Assembly (NCBI GenBank): GCA_015066975.1
Contig: SVNI01000006.1
Span: 10,949 to 58,107, forward strand
Direction: 5' to 3'
Length of the DNA stretch: 47,159 bases
DNA from: Ruminococcus sp.
GTDB taxonomy: Bacteria; Bacillota; Clostridia; Oscillospirales; Ruminococcaceae
Part shown: piece after piece, positions 16,163-24,902 of the stretch
How positions within the stretch are numbered: the stretch's first letter is position 1
Layout of the letters: every line of letters begins with the position of its first letter
The notes under the pieces: generated by a model
Told to the model about the DNA's origin: nothing
The model's input: the letters and a program-made list of their open reading frames with translations, nothing else
The model's database searches: none
Translations under genes and position numbers: made by a program

Positions 16163-16805
16163 CCGTCCCCGCCCGGAAGATAATCTTGGGCTGGTGCATC
16201 TGTGTGCAAACCGTTTCCGGAACAGGGGCATTCCCTATGAAGATTTATATTCTGCTGGATGTGAAGGCCTTGTCAAGGCATCCAATGCTTTTGATACAGA
16301 ACGGGGCGTACAGTTCTCGACTTATGCAGTTCCGGTAATTCTCGGTGAAATCAAGCGATTATTCCGGGAATCCGGAACGGTTCACGTTTCCAGAGGTCTG
16401 CGCGAACTTGCCATGAAAGTCCAGCAGATTCGGGAAGCTTTCCTGAAAGAATCCGGCATTGACCCGCCTTTGAGCGTTCTGGCTGAAAAAACAAATTCCA
16501 CTCCAGAAGAAGTCTCTATGGCATTATGCGCTGTCAGTCCGGCAGTTTCGCTGACTTCTTCCGACGAAGAAGAAAATCAGATTGATATTGCTGTCGAAGC
16601 ACCGGATGAAAAAATCAGCGACAGTCTCGCCCTGCATCAGGTCATGCATCAGCTTGACCCGAAAGACAGAATGCTTCTGGAGCTTCGTTATTATCACAAT
16701 CTGACACAGGTCAGAACCGCCGAAAAGCTAGGTATGACACAAGTACAGGTTTCGCGCCGGGAAAAGAAGCTATTATTATACCTCCGTCAGGAATTACTCC
16801 GATAA
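16140..16805 (+). CDS. spoIIAC: RNA polymerase sigma factor sigma-F
   Basis: 221 residues from the ATG at 16140; the frame is open further upstream inside spoIIAB but that part is not sigma-like. Region 2 is visible as GIPYEDLYSAGCEGLVKA and FSTYAVPVILGEIKRLFRE, region 3 around VSRGLRELAMKV, and region 4 with the helix-turn-helix LTQVRTAEKLGMTQVQVSRRE. It directs the first forespore programme. It is shorter than Bacillus sigma-F (about 255) mainly at the N-terminus. Its 3' end overlaps the convergent mutY gene by 12 bp, with no terminator between them. Confidence 0.94.
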   Translation: MQKKQKTDRPRPEDNLGLVHLCANRFRNRGIPYEDLYSAGCEGLVKASNAFDTERGVQFSTYAVPVILGEIKRLFRESGTVHVSRGLRELAMKVQQIREAFLKESGIDPPLSVLAEKTNSTPEEVSMALCAVSPAVSLTSSDEEENQIDIAVEAPDEKISDSLALHQVMHQLDPKDRMLLELRYYHNLTQVRTAEKLGMTQVQVSRREKKLLLYLRQELLR

Positions 16806-18395
16806 AATACACCGGAACGCGGTCGGCAGAGAATACACGCTCTCCAGTTCTCCGGGATTCGCCCACACAAAATCAGAATTCTGCTGACTGCATTTCAGGA
16901 AAACGCCCTGCATCTCCCATGTGATATGCGTGAACACATGCTTTCTCTGGTTCATTTTTATCAGTTCTCTGGGCTGGACACCCCATGCACTGCACGTCCG
17001 GATGCATTCTTCTGGTGTGAGAACTCCTTCAACATTGGGCAGTTCCCAGAGAGAAGCCAGCAAACCATTTGCAGGGCGTTTCCGGACAGCAATTTTATCT
17101 TCATATTGCAGAACGAAAACAGTTTTCTGTTCCGTTCTGCGTTTTTGTTTTTTCTCCCGGACGGGCAGAATATCTTGACTGTGATTCTGTTTTGACATGC
17201 AGATTTTCCTGACTGGACAGATATCACATTTCGGTGCACCGTTTGGAATGCAGACTGTCGCGCCGAGTTCCATCAGTGCCTGTGTAAGTGTTCCGGCATG
17301 TTCGGAATCATAGATTTTTTCAAGCTGTCCGGTAAAATCTTTCTTGACTTCATTATCCAGAATATTCCGGAAATCTTCTTCGAGCCTTGCCAGAACTCTC
17401 AGAACGTTTCCATCTACAGCAGGGGTCGGCAGATTCCAGCAGATAGAACAGACTGCTCCGGCGGTATAGTCGCCGATGCCGGACAGTGCCCTGATTTTAT
17501 CATAATCCGCCGGAAACTGCCCCTGATATTCCTGCATGACGGTCTGACTGGCTTTCTGCATGTTTCGGACGCGGTTGTAATAGCCTAAGCCTTCCCATAA
17601 TTTCAGAAGCTTATCTTCCGGGCAGTCCGCGAGAGCTTTCACATCCGGCAGAGTTTCCAGAAATCTTTGGTAATAATTCTTTACAGCTTCGACTCTTGTC
17701 TGCTGAAGCATAATTTCCGAAATCCACACATGATACGGCTCTTTATCCTGTCTCCACGGCAAATCCCGGTGATGTTCCGGATACCAGTCAAGCAGGGGCT
17801 GTTTCATGCGTTCCGGAATTTTTTTCTTTTCAACGGCGATATTCTGCATTCTTGTGATAATCTTCTGATAAATCGGAATCATATGCTGTTCTGTACACAA
17901 TTCCGGAATTTTATTGATTTCAATCCAGCGGACGTTTCTGTTTTCGTCCGGCTTGTCGGCGATATTCTGATTTTCCGGGGCGATAAAACCGTAAGTCACG
18001 TTATAATGCAGATGTTCCGGAACATGTTTTCCGTGCTTTTCATGTGCCGGAACGGGCAGAATATCAATTGAAAGAATTTTCTTGGATAAAAAATACACTT
18101 TCTGAACAGAAGTTTCTTCCTGTACTTCCCGAAACGCTACGCCGGATAAATCTTCCTCACCATCAGCATGACCGCCCAGCCAGCCCACTGACTGATATAT
18201 CAGATGATATGCCATAAGTGTTTTTTTCAAATCTGGAGAAAGCACCAAGCCGGAACATGTGATATGTCCGGCTTCGCACTCTCTTGATAGTATTTCTTTA
18301 TCATATTTTTGAACTAATTTTAATAATTCCTGTTTTGCTTCTGCTTCCTGTTCCGTGAGCGGAACAAAACTTTCAATCTCTGATAATAAATTCAT
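16794..18395 (-). CDS. mutY: Nudix hydrolase-MutY adenine DNA glycosylase fusion
   Basis: 533 residues. Residues 1 to about 180 form a Nudix domain with an intact box (residues 75-97, G-x5-E-x7-REVQEE). From about residue 195 is MutY: helix-hairpin-helix glycosylase with MLQQTRVEAV (catalytic Glu), LSGIGDYTAG and VDGNVLRVLAR (catalytic Asp), then a [4Fe-4S] loop of four Cys (CIPNGAPKCDICPVRKIC), and a C-terminal MutT-like 8-oxoG recognition domain including KHVFTHITWEM. MutY removes A mispaired with 8-oxoguanine; the extra Nudix domain might clean an oxidised or other nucleotide. Ordinary MutY is about 350 residues. Start site AGAGGTG. Confidence 0.93.
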   Translation of the reverse strand: MNLLSEIESFVPLTEQEAEAKQELLKLVQKYDKEILSRECEAGHITCSGLVLSPDLKKTLMAYHLIYQSVGWLGGHADGEEDLSGVAFREVQEETSVQKVYFLSKKILSIDILPVPAHEKHGKHVPEHLHYNVTYGFIAPENQNIADKPDENRNVRWIEINKIPELCTEQHMIPIYQKIITRMQNIAVEKKKIPERMKQPLLDWYPEHHRDLPWRQDKEPYHVWISEIMLQQTRVEAVKNYYQRFLETLPDVKALADCPEDKLLKLWEGLGYYNRVRNMQKASQTVMQEYQGQFPADYDKIRALSGIGDYTAGAVCSICWNLPTPAVDGNVLRVLARLEEDFRNILDNEVKKDFTGQLEKIYDSEHAGTLTQALMELGATVCIPNGAPKCDICPVRKICMSKQNHSQDILPVREKKQKRRTEQKTVFVLQYEDKIAVRKRPANGLLASLWELPNVEGVLTPEECIRTCSAWGVQPRELIKMNQRKHVFTHITWEMQGVFLKCSQQNSDFVWANPGELESVYSLPTAFRCILSE

Positions 18396-18413
18396 AAAGC
18401 ACCTCTGTGACTG

Positions 18414-18860
18414 CTATTCAAAATACATGATAAAAGCATGATAGATTCCTATCGTCATCACTGGAGAACAGAACATCAGAAACCGAAGTATCACATACAG
18501 ATTTGTTTTCATCTGATATCTGGAAAAATTCTCCTCTGCCAGAACAGCAAATACCATTCCGATGATGCCCGTTATCAATGGAAAAAAGCCCAGCGAATAC
18601 CTGTAAATGCCGTTCTCAACAGCTTCTGCCACAAGGCCTGCATATTTCACAACTGTTTCCCTTTCGGTGTTGTTATCATCTATGCTTTGGATACTTTCTT
18701 TTATTATTGTATCATGTGCAGAAGTGCCCATCAGGACAAAAATTCCGATAACTGTCATCAATCCGAATATAATCACGGAAATCCAGAAATGTTTCATGAC
18801 ACCGTCATAATCCGGGCTTCTGAAAACATGTTCTTTTTCCTCATCTGACATGGCTGTCAT
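18414..18860 (-). CDS. Polytopic membrane protein (148 aa), unknown
   Basis: About three to four hydrophobic segments (FWISVIIFGLMTVIGIFVLM, then two or three near the C-terminus) with an extracytosolic or cytosolic hydrophilic stretch around residues 50-75. I recognise no family. I take the start at 18860 (MTAMSDEE), 5 bp past the gpsA stop; an upstream frame extends inside gpsA. It lies between gpsA and mutY with very short gaps, so it is in the same transcript. Confidence 0.7.
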   Translation of the reverse strand: MTAMSDEEKEHVFRSPDYDGVMKHFWISVIIFGLMTVIGIFVLMGTSAHDTIIKESIQSIDDNNTERETVVKYAGLVAEAVENGIYRYSLGFFPLITGIIGMVFAVLAEENFSRYQMKTNLYVILRFLMFCSPVMTIGIYHAFIMYFE

Positions 18861-18865
18861 GCTTC

Positions 18866-19897
18866 TTACATCTGACCGAGCTTTGCAAGCTGTTCCGCAG
18901 TCATATAATGTTCGCATTCATGCTTGTTTGGTCTGCCCATGAGTTTTTTCATAGATTCGCGGACATCGCCGTTTTCAAACAGCAGATGATGCAGTTCTTC
19001 ATTGATAGGCATCGGAACGCCCATTTTCTTCGCCAGTCCATAAGCCGCTTCACAGCAGTAATATCCCTCTACCGTGCCGACCCGTCTGACGGCTTCTTCC
19101 GGAGATACCCCCTGCCCGATTAAGATACCTGCACGGCGGTTTCGGCTGTGCATACTGGTACAGGTGACAATTAAATCTCCCAGACCACTCAAACCGGCAA
19201 ATGTATCCATTTCCGCACCGCATTCCAGACCGAGACAAGTGATTTCGTGAATGCCTCTTGTCATGAGTGCAGCTTTTGTATTGTCCCCGAATCCTAAGCC
19301 GTCGCTGATTCCGGCTGCTAAAGCGATAATATTCTTCATAGAACCGCCCAGCTCACAGCCGATAACATCAACATTGACATAAAGCCGGAGCGTTCCGCAG
19401 GTGAATAAATCCTGAATATATTCTGCATACTTTACATCTTCGCTTGCGACAGTCACTGTTGTCGGAATGCCTCTGGAAAGTTCTTCGGCATGAGAAGGGC
19501 CTGTCAGGATGACAATCGGATTATTGGGAATTTCTTCACGGATAACCTGACTCATGCGCTTATACGTTCCGGCTTCCAGACCTTTGGAAGTATTGACAAG
19601 AATTGTATTTTCTGTCAGATAAGGGGCAGCTTCCTGCACGACACTTCTCAGAAAAGAAGTCGGAATGCCAATCAGAACGGCATCTTTTCCGGAAACAGTA
19701 GAAATATCCGTTGTCAGCAGAATATCCGAGGGAATTTTCACGCCGGGGAGCTTGCCGGAAAGTTCTCCGGTGGTTTTGATTTCGTTGATTTCTTCTTCAA
19801 ATTTTGACCATACAGTCACATCGTGACCGCAGTTACGGCACATGACTGCCAGAGCAAGCCCGAATGCGCCTGAACCTAATACTGTAATATCTGCCAT
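18866..19897 (-). CDS. gpsA: Glycerol-3-phosphate dehydrogenase [NAD(P)+]
   Basis: Reduces dihydroxyacetone phosphate to sn-glycerol 3-phosphate, the backbone of phospholipids, in the cytosol. 343 residues: N-terminal GSGAFGLALAVM Rossmann motif, LVNTSKGLE, GPSHAEEL, and the C-terminal catalytic Lys region (GSMKNIIALAAGISDGL). The start is the ATG at 19897; the apparent six-residue extension (TTG at 19915) is the ribosome binding site GAAAGGAGCG itself. Its length is normal. Confidence 0.97.
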   Translation of the reverse strand: MADITVLGSGAFGLALAVMCRNCGHDVTVWSKFEEEINEIKTTGELSGKLPGVKIPSDILLTTDISTVSGKDAVLIGIPTSFLRSVVQEAAPYLTENTILVNTSKGLEAGTYKRMSQVIREEIPNNPIVILTGPSHAEELSRGIPTTVTVASEDVKYAEYIQDLFTCGTLRLYVNVDVIGCELGGSMKNIIALAAGISDGLGFGDNTKAALMTRGIHEITCLGLECGAEMDTFAGLSGLGDLIVTCTSMHSRNRRAGILIGQGVSPEEAVRRVGTVEGYYCCEAAYGLAKKMGVPMPINEELHHLLFENGDVRESMKKLMGRPNKHECEHYMTAEQLAKLGQM

Positions 19898-19925
19898 GAT
19901 AAACGCTCCTTTCAAATATTAATTT

Positions 19926-20333
19926 TTATAATGTCGCCGATTCGTCAGTTATCATTTTTAAGTGCCGGCTATATCTGCTTGGAATTTTAATCTGAATAAG
20001 ATAACCAATTTCCTGTAAAAAATCTGAAATTGCCGCATAGCCGTCCTTATAAAACGCTTTGATTCTATAATCTTTAAACTGAATATTTTTATACTCAGAA
20101 GGACAAACAAAAGTCCAGTTTGCTTCTGTTCTGTCAAAAACAATTCTGAAAAATTTATCAATATCAAGTTGACTATATCCAGCTTGTGATAACATGATGT
20201 GATGTTCAAAACTATCTTCAACCTGTGAAATAATTGCCTTTTTCCCGTCAAATGAAATAGCGGCGAGCATCGGCTCATCCAGCCGGATGCCTTCATTGAC
20301 TCTTTCTTCTGACGGATATTTGATAATTTCCAT
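19926..20333 (-). CDS. Hypothetical protein (135 aa)
   Basis: A soluble protein beginning MEIIKYPSEERVNEG with no domain I recognise; it has an Asp/Glu-rich N-terminal half and a basic C-terminus. The ATG at 20333 follows a GAGGGGTG site; a GTG at 20342 would lie within that site. Same strand as gpsA, 28 bp upstream of it, so probably co-transcribed. The function cannot be inferred. Confidence 0.65.
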   Translation of the reverse strand: MEIIKYPSEERVNEGIRLDEPMLAAISFDGKKAIISQVEDSFEHHIMLSQAGYSQLDIDKFFRIVFDRTEANWTFVCPSEYKNIQFKDYRIKAFYKDGYAAISDFLQEIGYLIQIKIPSRYSRHLKMITDESATL

Positions 20334-20388
20334 ATTCTTCACCCCTCTGTGCGGATTTACTAAGTTAGTACCGGATTTGCCGGAAATG

Positions 20389-20849
20389 TTACAGATTTTT
20401 CTGGTTGATATAAGAAGTCAGTTTTTCCATATCCAGCGTATTGAGATATAAATCAAGGTCATCATGATAAATTATTTCAAACTGCTGTTCCTGAGTTTGA
20501 ATATATAATATATCATAAACATTCCGACTGCCTTTGATATATCTTTCTGTCTGCTTGGTATAGATTTCCTTGACAGCCGAAACCGGAAAACAGATTTCTT
20601 TCTGAATGCCTTTCTGATAAGAAAACATATCTGTACTGCTGTCATAAGAAAGTCTGTATCGCCAGAATATGACAACAACATAGCCGAACAGCAGACAGCA
20701 GGCTAAAAACATCACCCAGCAAAATATTTTTTCCGTCGTCCGGACAGTCAGCACAACAAATAAAATCATGCACAATAACAAAATATCGAAGACAAGATTT
20801 TAAATTTCGGCTGAAACCGGATTTCACCAGACTGTGGTTTTTCATTCAT
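20389..20849 (-). pseudogene. Frameshifted small membrane protein gene (2 TM plus PH-like tail)
   Basis: The start at 20849 (ATG AAT GAA) has a GGAAAGGGGT site, but the frame ends after 25 codons. The continuation lies in another frame, encoding two transmembrane helices (ILFVVLTV and VMFLACCLLFGYVVVIFW) and a beta-rich tail to 20389. Adding one base at the run of four A (20780-20783; T on the coding strand) joins both parts as ...KILSSIF-LLLCMILF. The repaired protein would be about 153 residues, resembling small membrane proteins with a PH-like C-terminal domain. This could be a true mutation, homopolymer phase variation or a sequencing error. Confidence 0.65.
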
Positions 20850-20869
20850 AGCATACCCCTTTCCGGATA

Positions 20870-20906
20870 ATAAAAACAGCGGAGAGAAGTATTTTCCTCT
20901 CTCCGC
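20870..20906 (-). terminator. Terminator of yceD-rpmF
   Basis: On the minus strand GCGGAGAG (20899-20906) pairs with CTCTCCGC (20879-20886). GTTTTTATT follows. Confidence 0.87.
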
Positions 20907-20926
20907 CGTGACTTTGCATGTAAAAA

Positions 20927-21112
20927 TTACATTACGTCGATTTTCAGAACTTCAACGCCCTTATAAAAACCGCAGTTCTTGCAAACCTTGTGAGGTGCTT
21001 TCAGTTCGCCGCAGTGGTCGCATCTGCACATTGCAGGAGCGTCCAGCTTCCAAACGGCACTGCGTCTTTTATTTTTTCTTGCTTTGGAAGTTTTTCTCTT
21101 CGGTACAGCCAT
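20927..21112 (-). CDS. rpmF: Ribosomal protein L32
   Basis: 61 residues starting [18 protein letters not shown], the L32 signature, with a zinc ribbon made of two CxxC pairs (CDHC and CKNC). It is a large-subunit protein near the exit tunnel and tRNA path. The four-cysteine form, rather than the Cys-free paralogue, indicates the zinc-dependent version. It lies 20 bp after yceD, the conserved partner, and ends at a terminator. Confidence 0.97.
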   Translation of the reverse strand: MAVPKRKTSKARKNKRRSAVWKLDAPAMCRCDHCGELKAPHKVCKNCGFYKGVEVLKIDVM

Positions 21113-21132
21113 GATTCTTATCCCCTTTCTGA

Positions 21133-21600
21133 TTATTCAAATTCTATTTTGGTCATGCAATTGCATTCTGTCAGATTCCTGTCACAGCCACACACCGGGC
21201 ATAAGCCTTTGCAATCCTCTTTACAGAGCATTTTAGTGGGCAGTTCAAGAAGCAAATCAGCAACAGCAATTTCAGCAATATCAATGCTTTCCGCCTTAGC
21301 AACCACATAATTTTCTTCATTTTCCTCGTCATTCAAGAATCTGACAACCAGATGTTCTGTATCATAGGAAAATGCCTGCACAGTTTCTTTCAGACACCTG
21401 TCACAGGTGACAAGCAGAGAAAACGAAATATGCAGTTTCAGAACGACAGCACCTGCATGATTGACAATATCGCCTGTCACCTGTACGGGCGTATGGAATA
21501 CATAACCGCGGACAAGCTCTAATCTGTCATCCGGCACAGCGAAGTCAAACTTCTCTGAAGTCCCCGGAATATTCAGAATCTTCTTGATGTTCATCAGCAT
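21133..21600 (-). CDS. yceD: YceD/DUF177 family protein
   Basis: 155 residues. The conserved CDRCLKE motif and the C-terminal Cys-rich segment ([13 protein letters not shown]) mark the DUF177 family, encoded almost universally just upstream of rpmF and linked to 23S rRNA/50S maturation. I chose the ATG at 21600 with GGAGAA upstream; the ATG at 21630 is only about 11 nt from the predicted transcription start and lacks a ribosome binding site. The cysteines probably bind zinc. Confidence 0.92.
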   Translation of the reverse strand: MLMNIKKILNIPGTSEKFDFAVPDDRLELVRGYVFHTPVQVTGDIVNHAGAVVLKLHISFSLLVTCDRCLKETVQAFSYDTEHLVVRFLNDEENEENYVVAKAESIDIAEIAVADLLLELPTKMLCKEDCKGLCPVCGCDRNLTECNCMTKIEFE

Positions 21601-21647
21601 AATACACGATTCTCCGTTCTTTGAAAGCATGAAGCACTACAAATTTT

Positions 21648-21676
21648 ATTATAGCAGATTCTTCCCTGCTTGTCAA
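21648..21676 (-). promoter_or_regulatory. Consensus promoter of yceD-rpmF
   Basis: TTGACA (21671-21676), a 17-bp spacer and TATAAT (21648-21653), with TGCTATAAT as an extended -10. A 14-bp perfect palindrome ATTTTCCGGAAAAT lies upstream at about 21691-21704. Confidence 0.92.
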
Positions 21677-21705
21677 GAGTTTTTCAGAAATTATTTTCCG
21701 GAAAA

Positions 21706-22110
21706 TTAAAGATATTTTGTAACAGATTCCGGCAGTTCAGAATTGTCGGCGGAAACTGTGAAAGTCACAGCAGTATCTTTGCCGGTAAGTGCGTCAATCT
21801 TAGCGAACATTGCACCGAGTGCATCAAAATCCGCACCGCCGATTTTCAGGATGCCGTCAACGAAGATTTCTTTAATATCATAGTTGCCTGCGAGCATACC
21901 TGCAATAAAGCCGTAGAAATTTTCATAGCCTGCAATATCGAACTGTTCCACGCCTACCCAGCGAACTTTGTAACTGATGGAGCGTCTGAGGGTTTCGCCT
22001 TTTTCGATGCAGACCAGACAGCCGTTTGTGTCTGCAACAGCAGTATTGATTTTGTCGATGAGGTTCTTGGTTTTGCCAGTACCTTTTCTGCCAGTAATAA
22101 TCTGAATCAT
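21706..22110 (-). CDS. Small P-loop ATPase-like protein (134 aa)
   Basis: Begins with a Walker A motif, MIQIITGRKGTGKTK, followed by an acidic strand (KEIFVDGILK) that could act as Walker B. At 134 residues it is too short for a complete classical ATPase. Similar proteins occur in Clostridia as unnamed ATP-binding proteins; the role is unknown. It lies 30 bp downstream of pgi with an AAAGGAG site, so co-expression with pgi is likely. Confidence 0.75.
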   Translation of the reverse strand: MIQIITGRKGTGKTKNLIDKINTAVADTNGCLVCIEKGETLRRSISYKVRWVGVEQFDIAGYENFYGFIAGMLAGNYDIKEIFVDGILKIGGADFDALGAMFAKIDALTGKDTAVTFTVSADNSELPESVTKYL

Positions 22111-22140
22111 GTGTAAAATCTCCTTTATAATAAATTTTTA

Positions 22141-23478
22141 TCAATAGCCGAGTTTTTTCTCTAACTCTGCTTTTGCGCCTTCATAGCCGGGCTTGCCGAG
22201 CAGTGCGAACATATTGGACTTGTAGCTTTCCACACCGGGCTGGTTGAACGGGTTTACGCCCAGCAGATAGCCGGAAACTGCACAAGCCTTCTCAAAGAAA
22301 TAAATCAGATAGCCAAGGCTGAATTCGCTGGTGTCTTCCAGTTCGAGAATCATGTTCGGCACACCGCCTTCGGTATGTGCTAAGATAGTACCCTCGAAAG
22401 CCTTTCTGTTGACAACGGACATATTCTGACCGCAGAGGAAGTTCAGACCGTCGAGATTTGCTTCATCCTTTTCAAGATAGAAATCCTGCTTAGGTGTTTT
22501 GATGTCAACAACAGTCTCGAACATCAGGCGAGAGCCTTCCTGAACGTACTGACCCATAGAGTGCAGGTCGGTGGAGAAGACTACAGATGCAGGGAAAATA
22601 CCCTTGTTGTCCTTGCCTTCGCTTTCGCCGAATAACTGCTTGTACCATTCGGACATCATAGCAAATGCAGGGTCATAAGATACCAGCATTTCTACGGACT
22701 TGCCTTTTCTGTAGAAAATATTTCTCAGAGCTGCATACTTGTAGCAGTCGTTGTTGTCGAAATCAGCAGTATAGTCATTCTGTGCCTGACGTGCGCCTTC
22801 CATAAGCTTATCAATATCGCATCCTGCAACAGCAATCGGGAGCAGGCCGACAGCAGTCAGAACAGAGAAACGTCCGCCAACATTATCCGGAACAACAAAA
22901 GTTTCATAGCCTTCTGTATCGGATAATTCTTTCAGTGTACCCTTAGCCTTGTCGGTCGTTGCGAAGATGTGATTTTTTGCTTCTTCCTTGCCGTACTTGT
23001 CTTCTACCAGCTTCTTGAATACTCTGAAAGCCAGTGCCGGTTCTGTTGTTGTGCCGGACTTGGAAATGACATTCACAGAAATGTCTCTGCCTTCGCAGAT
23101 AGCCAGCACTTCATTCAGATATGTCGGATTGATGTTATTGCCGACATAGTAGATATCCGGTGTGTTCTTCTTCATGTTGTTGTAGAACGGGGATTTCAGG
23201 AATTCGATTGCCGCTCTTGCACCCAGATAAGAACCGCCAATGCCGATAACAATCAGGACATCAGAATTCTTCTGAATCTTTTCAGCAGCCGCCTTGATGC
23301 GGGCGAATTCTTCCTTGTCGTAATCTGTCGGCAGATTTACCCAGCCAAGAAAATCATTGCCAAGACCAGATTTTTCGTGCAGTACTTTTGCAGCGGTTTC
23401 GGTCTGTGCCTTGATGCCGGCCAGTTCGTCCTTATTGACAAAACTGTCAATATAATTTGTGTTTAATTTCAAAGTCAT
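22141..23478 (-). CDS. pgi: Glucose-6-phosphate isomerase
   Basis: Interconverts glucose 6-phosphate and fructose 6-phosphate in cytosolic glycolysis. 445 residues, the short bacterial form, with [27 protein letters not shown] and [15 protein letters not shown]; the C-terminal Lys-containing motif [13 protein letters not shown] is also present. Start at 23478 with GGAGGGTT. Confidence 0.97.
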   Translation of the reverse strand: MTLKLNTNYIDSFVNKDELAGIKAQTETAAKVLHEKSGLGNDFLGWVNLPTDYDKEEFARIKAAAEKIQKNSDVLIVIGIGGSYLGARAAIEFLKSPFYNNMKKNTPDIYYVGNNINPTYLNEVLAICEGRDISVNVISKSGTTTEPALAFRVFKKLVEDKYGKEEAKNHIFATTDKAKGTLKELSDTEGYETFVVPDNVGGRFSVLTAVGLLPIAVAGCDIDKLMEGARQAQNDYTADFDNNDCYKYAALRNIFYRKGKSVEMLVSYDPAFAMMSEWYKQLFGESEGKDNKGIFPASVVFSTDLHSMGQYVQEGSRLMFETVVDIKTPKQDFYLEKDEANLDGLNFLCGQNMSVVNRKAFEGTILAHTEGGVPNMILELEDTSEFSLGYLIYFFEKACAVSGYLLGVNPFNQPGVESYKSNMFALLGKPGYEGAKAELEKKLGY

Positions 23479-23514
23479 TTTGAATAACCCTCCAAAAAAT
23501 CAGAATTCATATAT

Positions 23515-23543
23515 ATCATACTATAAAATCAGAAATTTTGCAA
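23515..23543 (-). promoter_or_regulatory. Promoter of pgi
   Basis: TTGCAA (23538-23543), a 17-bp spacer and TATGAT (23515-23520). Confidence 0.8.
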
Positions 23544-23633
23544 GCATATCCGGGATTTTTCATTCAATATTGTGAAAACAGAACAAATTTGATACTCTTT
23601 TTTTGTTACTTATGCCAATGTTTTTTCATCAAA

Positions 23634-23663
23634 TTGATGATTGTACCCGGATTTGCATATGCT
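23634..23663 (+). promoter_or_regulatory. Likely promoter of the DacF-like gene, with adjoining dyad
   Basis: TTGATG (23634-23639), an 18-bp spacer and TATGCT (23658-23663). The -35 box overlaps a perfect dyad, CATCAA-A-TTGATG (23627-23639), which could be an operator. Confidence 0.5.
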
Positions 23664-23701
23664 TACAGAAACAGGATTTCTGACAAGGAGTATGATACTG
23701 T

Positions 23702-24823
23702 ATGCATATGAAACAAATCGCCGTCCTGCTCTGCCTGATGTGCTTCATGCAGATGCTTCCCCTGCCTGTCCGTGCCGAAGAATCAGAAACAGCTTATATC
23801 CTCATGGAAGCCAATACCGGATGCATTCTGGATTCTGCATATGCAGAGGAAATCCGTCCGGTCGGCTCACTCGCCAAGCTCATGACAGCCTATCTGACAG
23901 CAAAAGCTATTGAAAATCAGCAGATTTCGCTTGATACTGTCCTCACCGCCGGAGAAAGCGTTTCTGGCATGAAAGGGGCTGTGATATGGCTCAAGCCCGG
24001 AGATGCAATTACTGTCCGTGAACTGCTTCTCGGCCTGATAGCCGGCAACGCAAATGATGCTTCCGCCGTGCTTGCCGATAAGATTTCCGGAAATGCCGAA
24101 CAGTTCGTTATGGATATGAATGCTTCTGCTTTCGATTTGGGTATGAAATCTACCCGTTTCACGAATCCGCAGGGGTTTGATGACGGTCAGGCCTACTCTA
24201 CAGCACATGATATCGGCCTGCTGTGCTGTGCCGTTCTGCAATGTCCCGTCCTGAATGAATGTCTCACCACATGGCGGACATTCATCTTAAACGATACGGT
24301 CGAGCTGGTGAACGAAAACACCTTCACCAGAACGATGAACACCTGCCGGGGACTGAAAGCTTCTCATTCTGCGGAATCCGGCTATTGTCTGGCATCCGCT
24401 TCGGAAACTGACGGCATGATTTGTGTCGCTGTGGTGCTCAATGCGCCGGATGAAGATTCGCGCTTCTCGCTTGCGAAAAAACTTCTCAATACAGGTTTCA
24501 GCCAGTATCAGATTACACTTCCGGCATTTGCAGAAGAATTTCTCCAGCCACTGAAAATCCGGAACGGTACGGAATCTGCTGTTCTGCTGGAGTTATCCTC
24601 TCTGCCTGCGCTGGCCGTTCCTTCCGGCACACAGCTCAGTGCTGTGATGGTTCTGCCGGAATTTGTCCAAGCCCCGGTAAAATATCACCAGAGAGTCGGG
24701 AAAGTTTATTTTTATCAGGGGAAAACCCTGCTTTGTGAATGTTCCCTGCTTACTTCGGAAGCTGTTCCGGAGATGCTTTTTTCTTCTGCCTGCGGACGGG
24801 TTCTGCATTTTCTTTTCTCGTAA
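23702..24823 (+). CDS. DacF/PBP5-like secreted peptidase S11 homologue with altered active-site motifs
   Basis: 373 residues with a signal peptide ending at VRA (about residue 25), an S11 D-Ala-D-Ala carboxypeptidase fold, and a C-terminal beta domain like PBP5_C. The first catalytic motif is intact (SLAK). The usual SGN is replaced by NAN (in LIAGNANDAS) and the usual KTG by KAS (in GLKASHSAESGYCL). Canonical enzymes trim peptidoglycan pentapeptides; this one may be inactive, altered in specificity or a binder. Start at 23702 with AAGGAG 11 nt upstream. DacF is sporulation-linked in Bacillus, but here it is separated from spoIIA by 7 kb. Confidence 0.85.
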   Translation: MHMKQIAVLLCLMCFMQMLPLPVRAEESETAYILMEANTGCILDSAYAEEIRPVGSLAKLMTAYLTAKAIENQQISLDTVLTAGESVSGMKGAVIWLKPGDAITVRELLLGLIAGNANDASAVLADKISGNAEQFVMDMNASAFDLGMKSTRFTNPQGFDDGQAYSTAHDIGLLCCAVLQCPVLNECLTTWRTFILNDTVELVNENTFTRTMNTCRGLKASHSAESGYCLASASETDGMICVAVVLNAPDEDSRFSLAKKLLNTGFSQYQITLPAFAEEFLQPLKIRNGTESAVLLELSSLPALAVPSGTQLSAVMVLPEFVQAPVKYHQRVGKVYFYQGKTLLCECSLLTSEAVPEMLFSSACGRVLHFLFS

Positions 24824-24828
24824 ACACA

Positions 24829-24854
24829 AGAAGCGGACTGAACAGTCCGCTTCT
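24829..24854. terminator. Perfect hairpin between the DacF-like gene and the HPr-like gene
   Basis: An 11-bp stem AGAAGCGGACT/AGTCCGCTTCT with loop GAAC lies between convergent genes. Neither side has a good T tract, so it is a probable but imperfect bidirectional terminator. Confidence 0.55.
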
Positions 24855-24902
24855 CTGCAAAACATCCTTATTTAAAAAAATCTCTCTCTGGATACAAACG
24901 GT

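Noticed and set aside
20780-20786. Programmed -1 frameshift in the 20389-20849 gene
   Set aside because: No X-XXY-YYZ slippery heptamer lies in the zero frame, so a simple indel is the better explanation.
20642-20845. Third-frame open stretch over the frameshifted gene
   Set aside because: It is neither the frame with the ribosome binding site nor the one with the conserved membrane helices; low-complexity composition.
23544-23664. Long-range inverted repeat GCATATCCGGG...CCCGGAT around the pgi/DacF intergenic region
   Set aside because: The match is interrupted, the arms are 100 bp apart and they fall over a promoter; probably chance.
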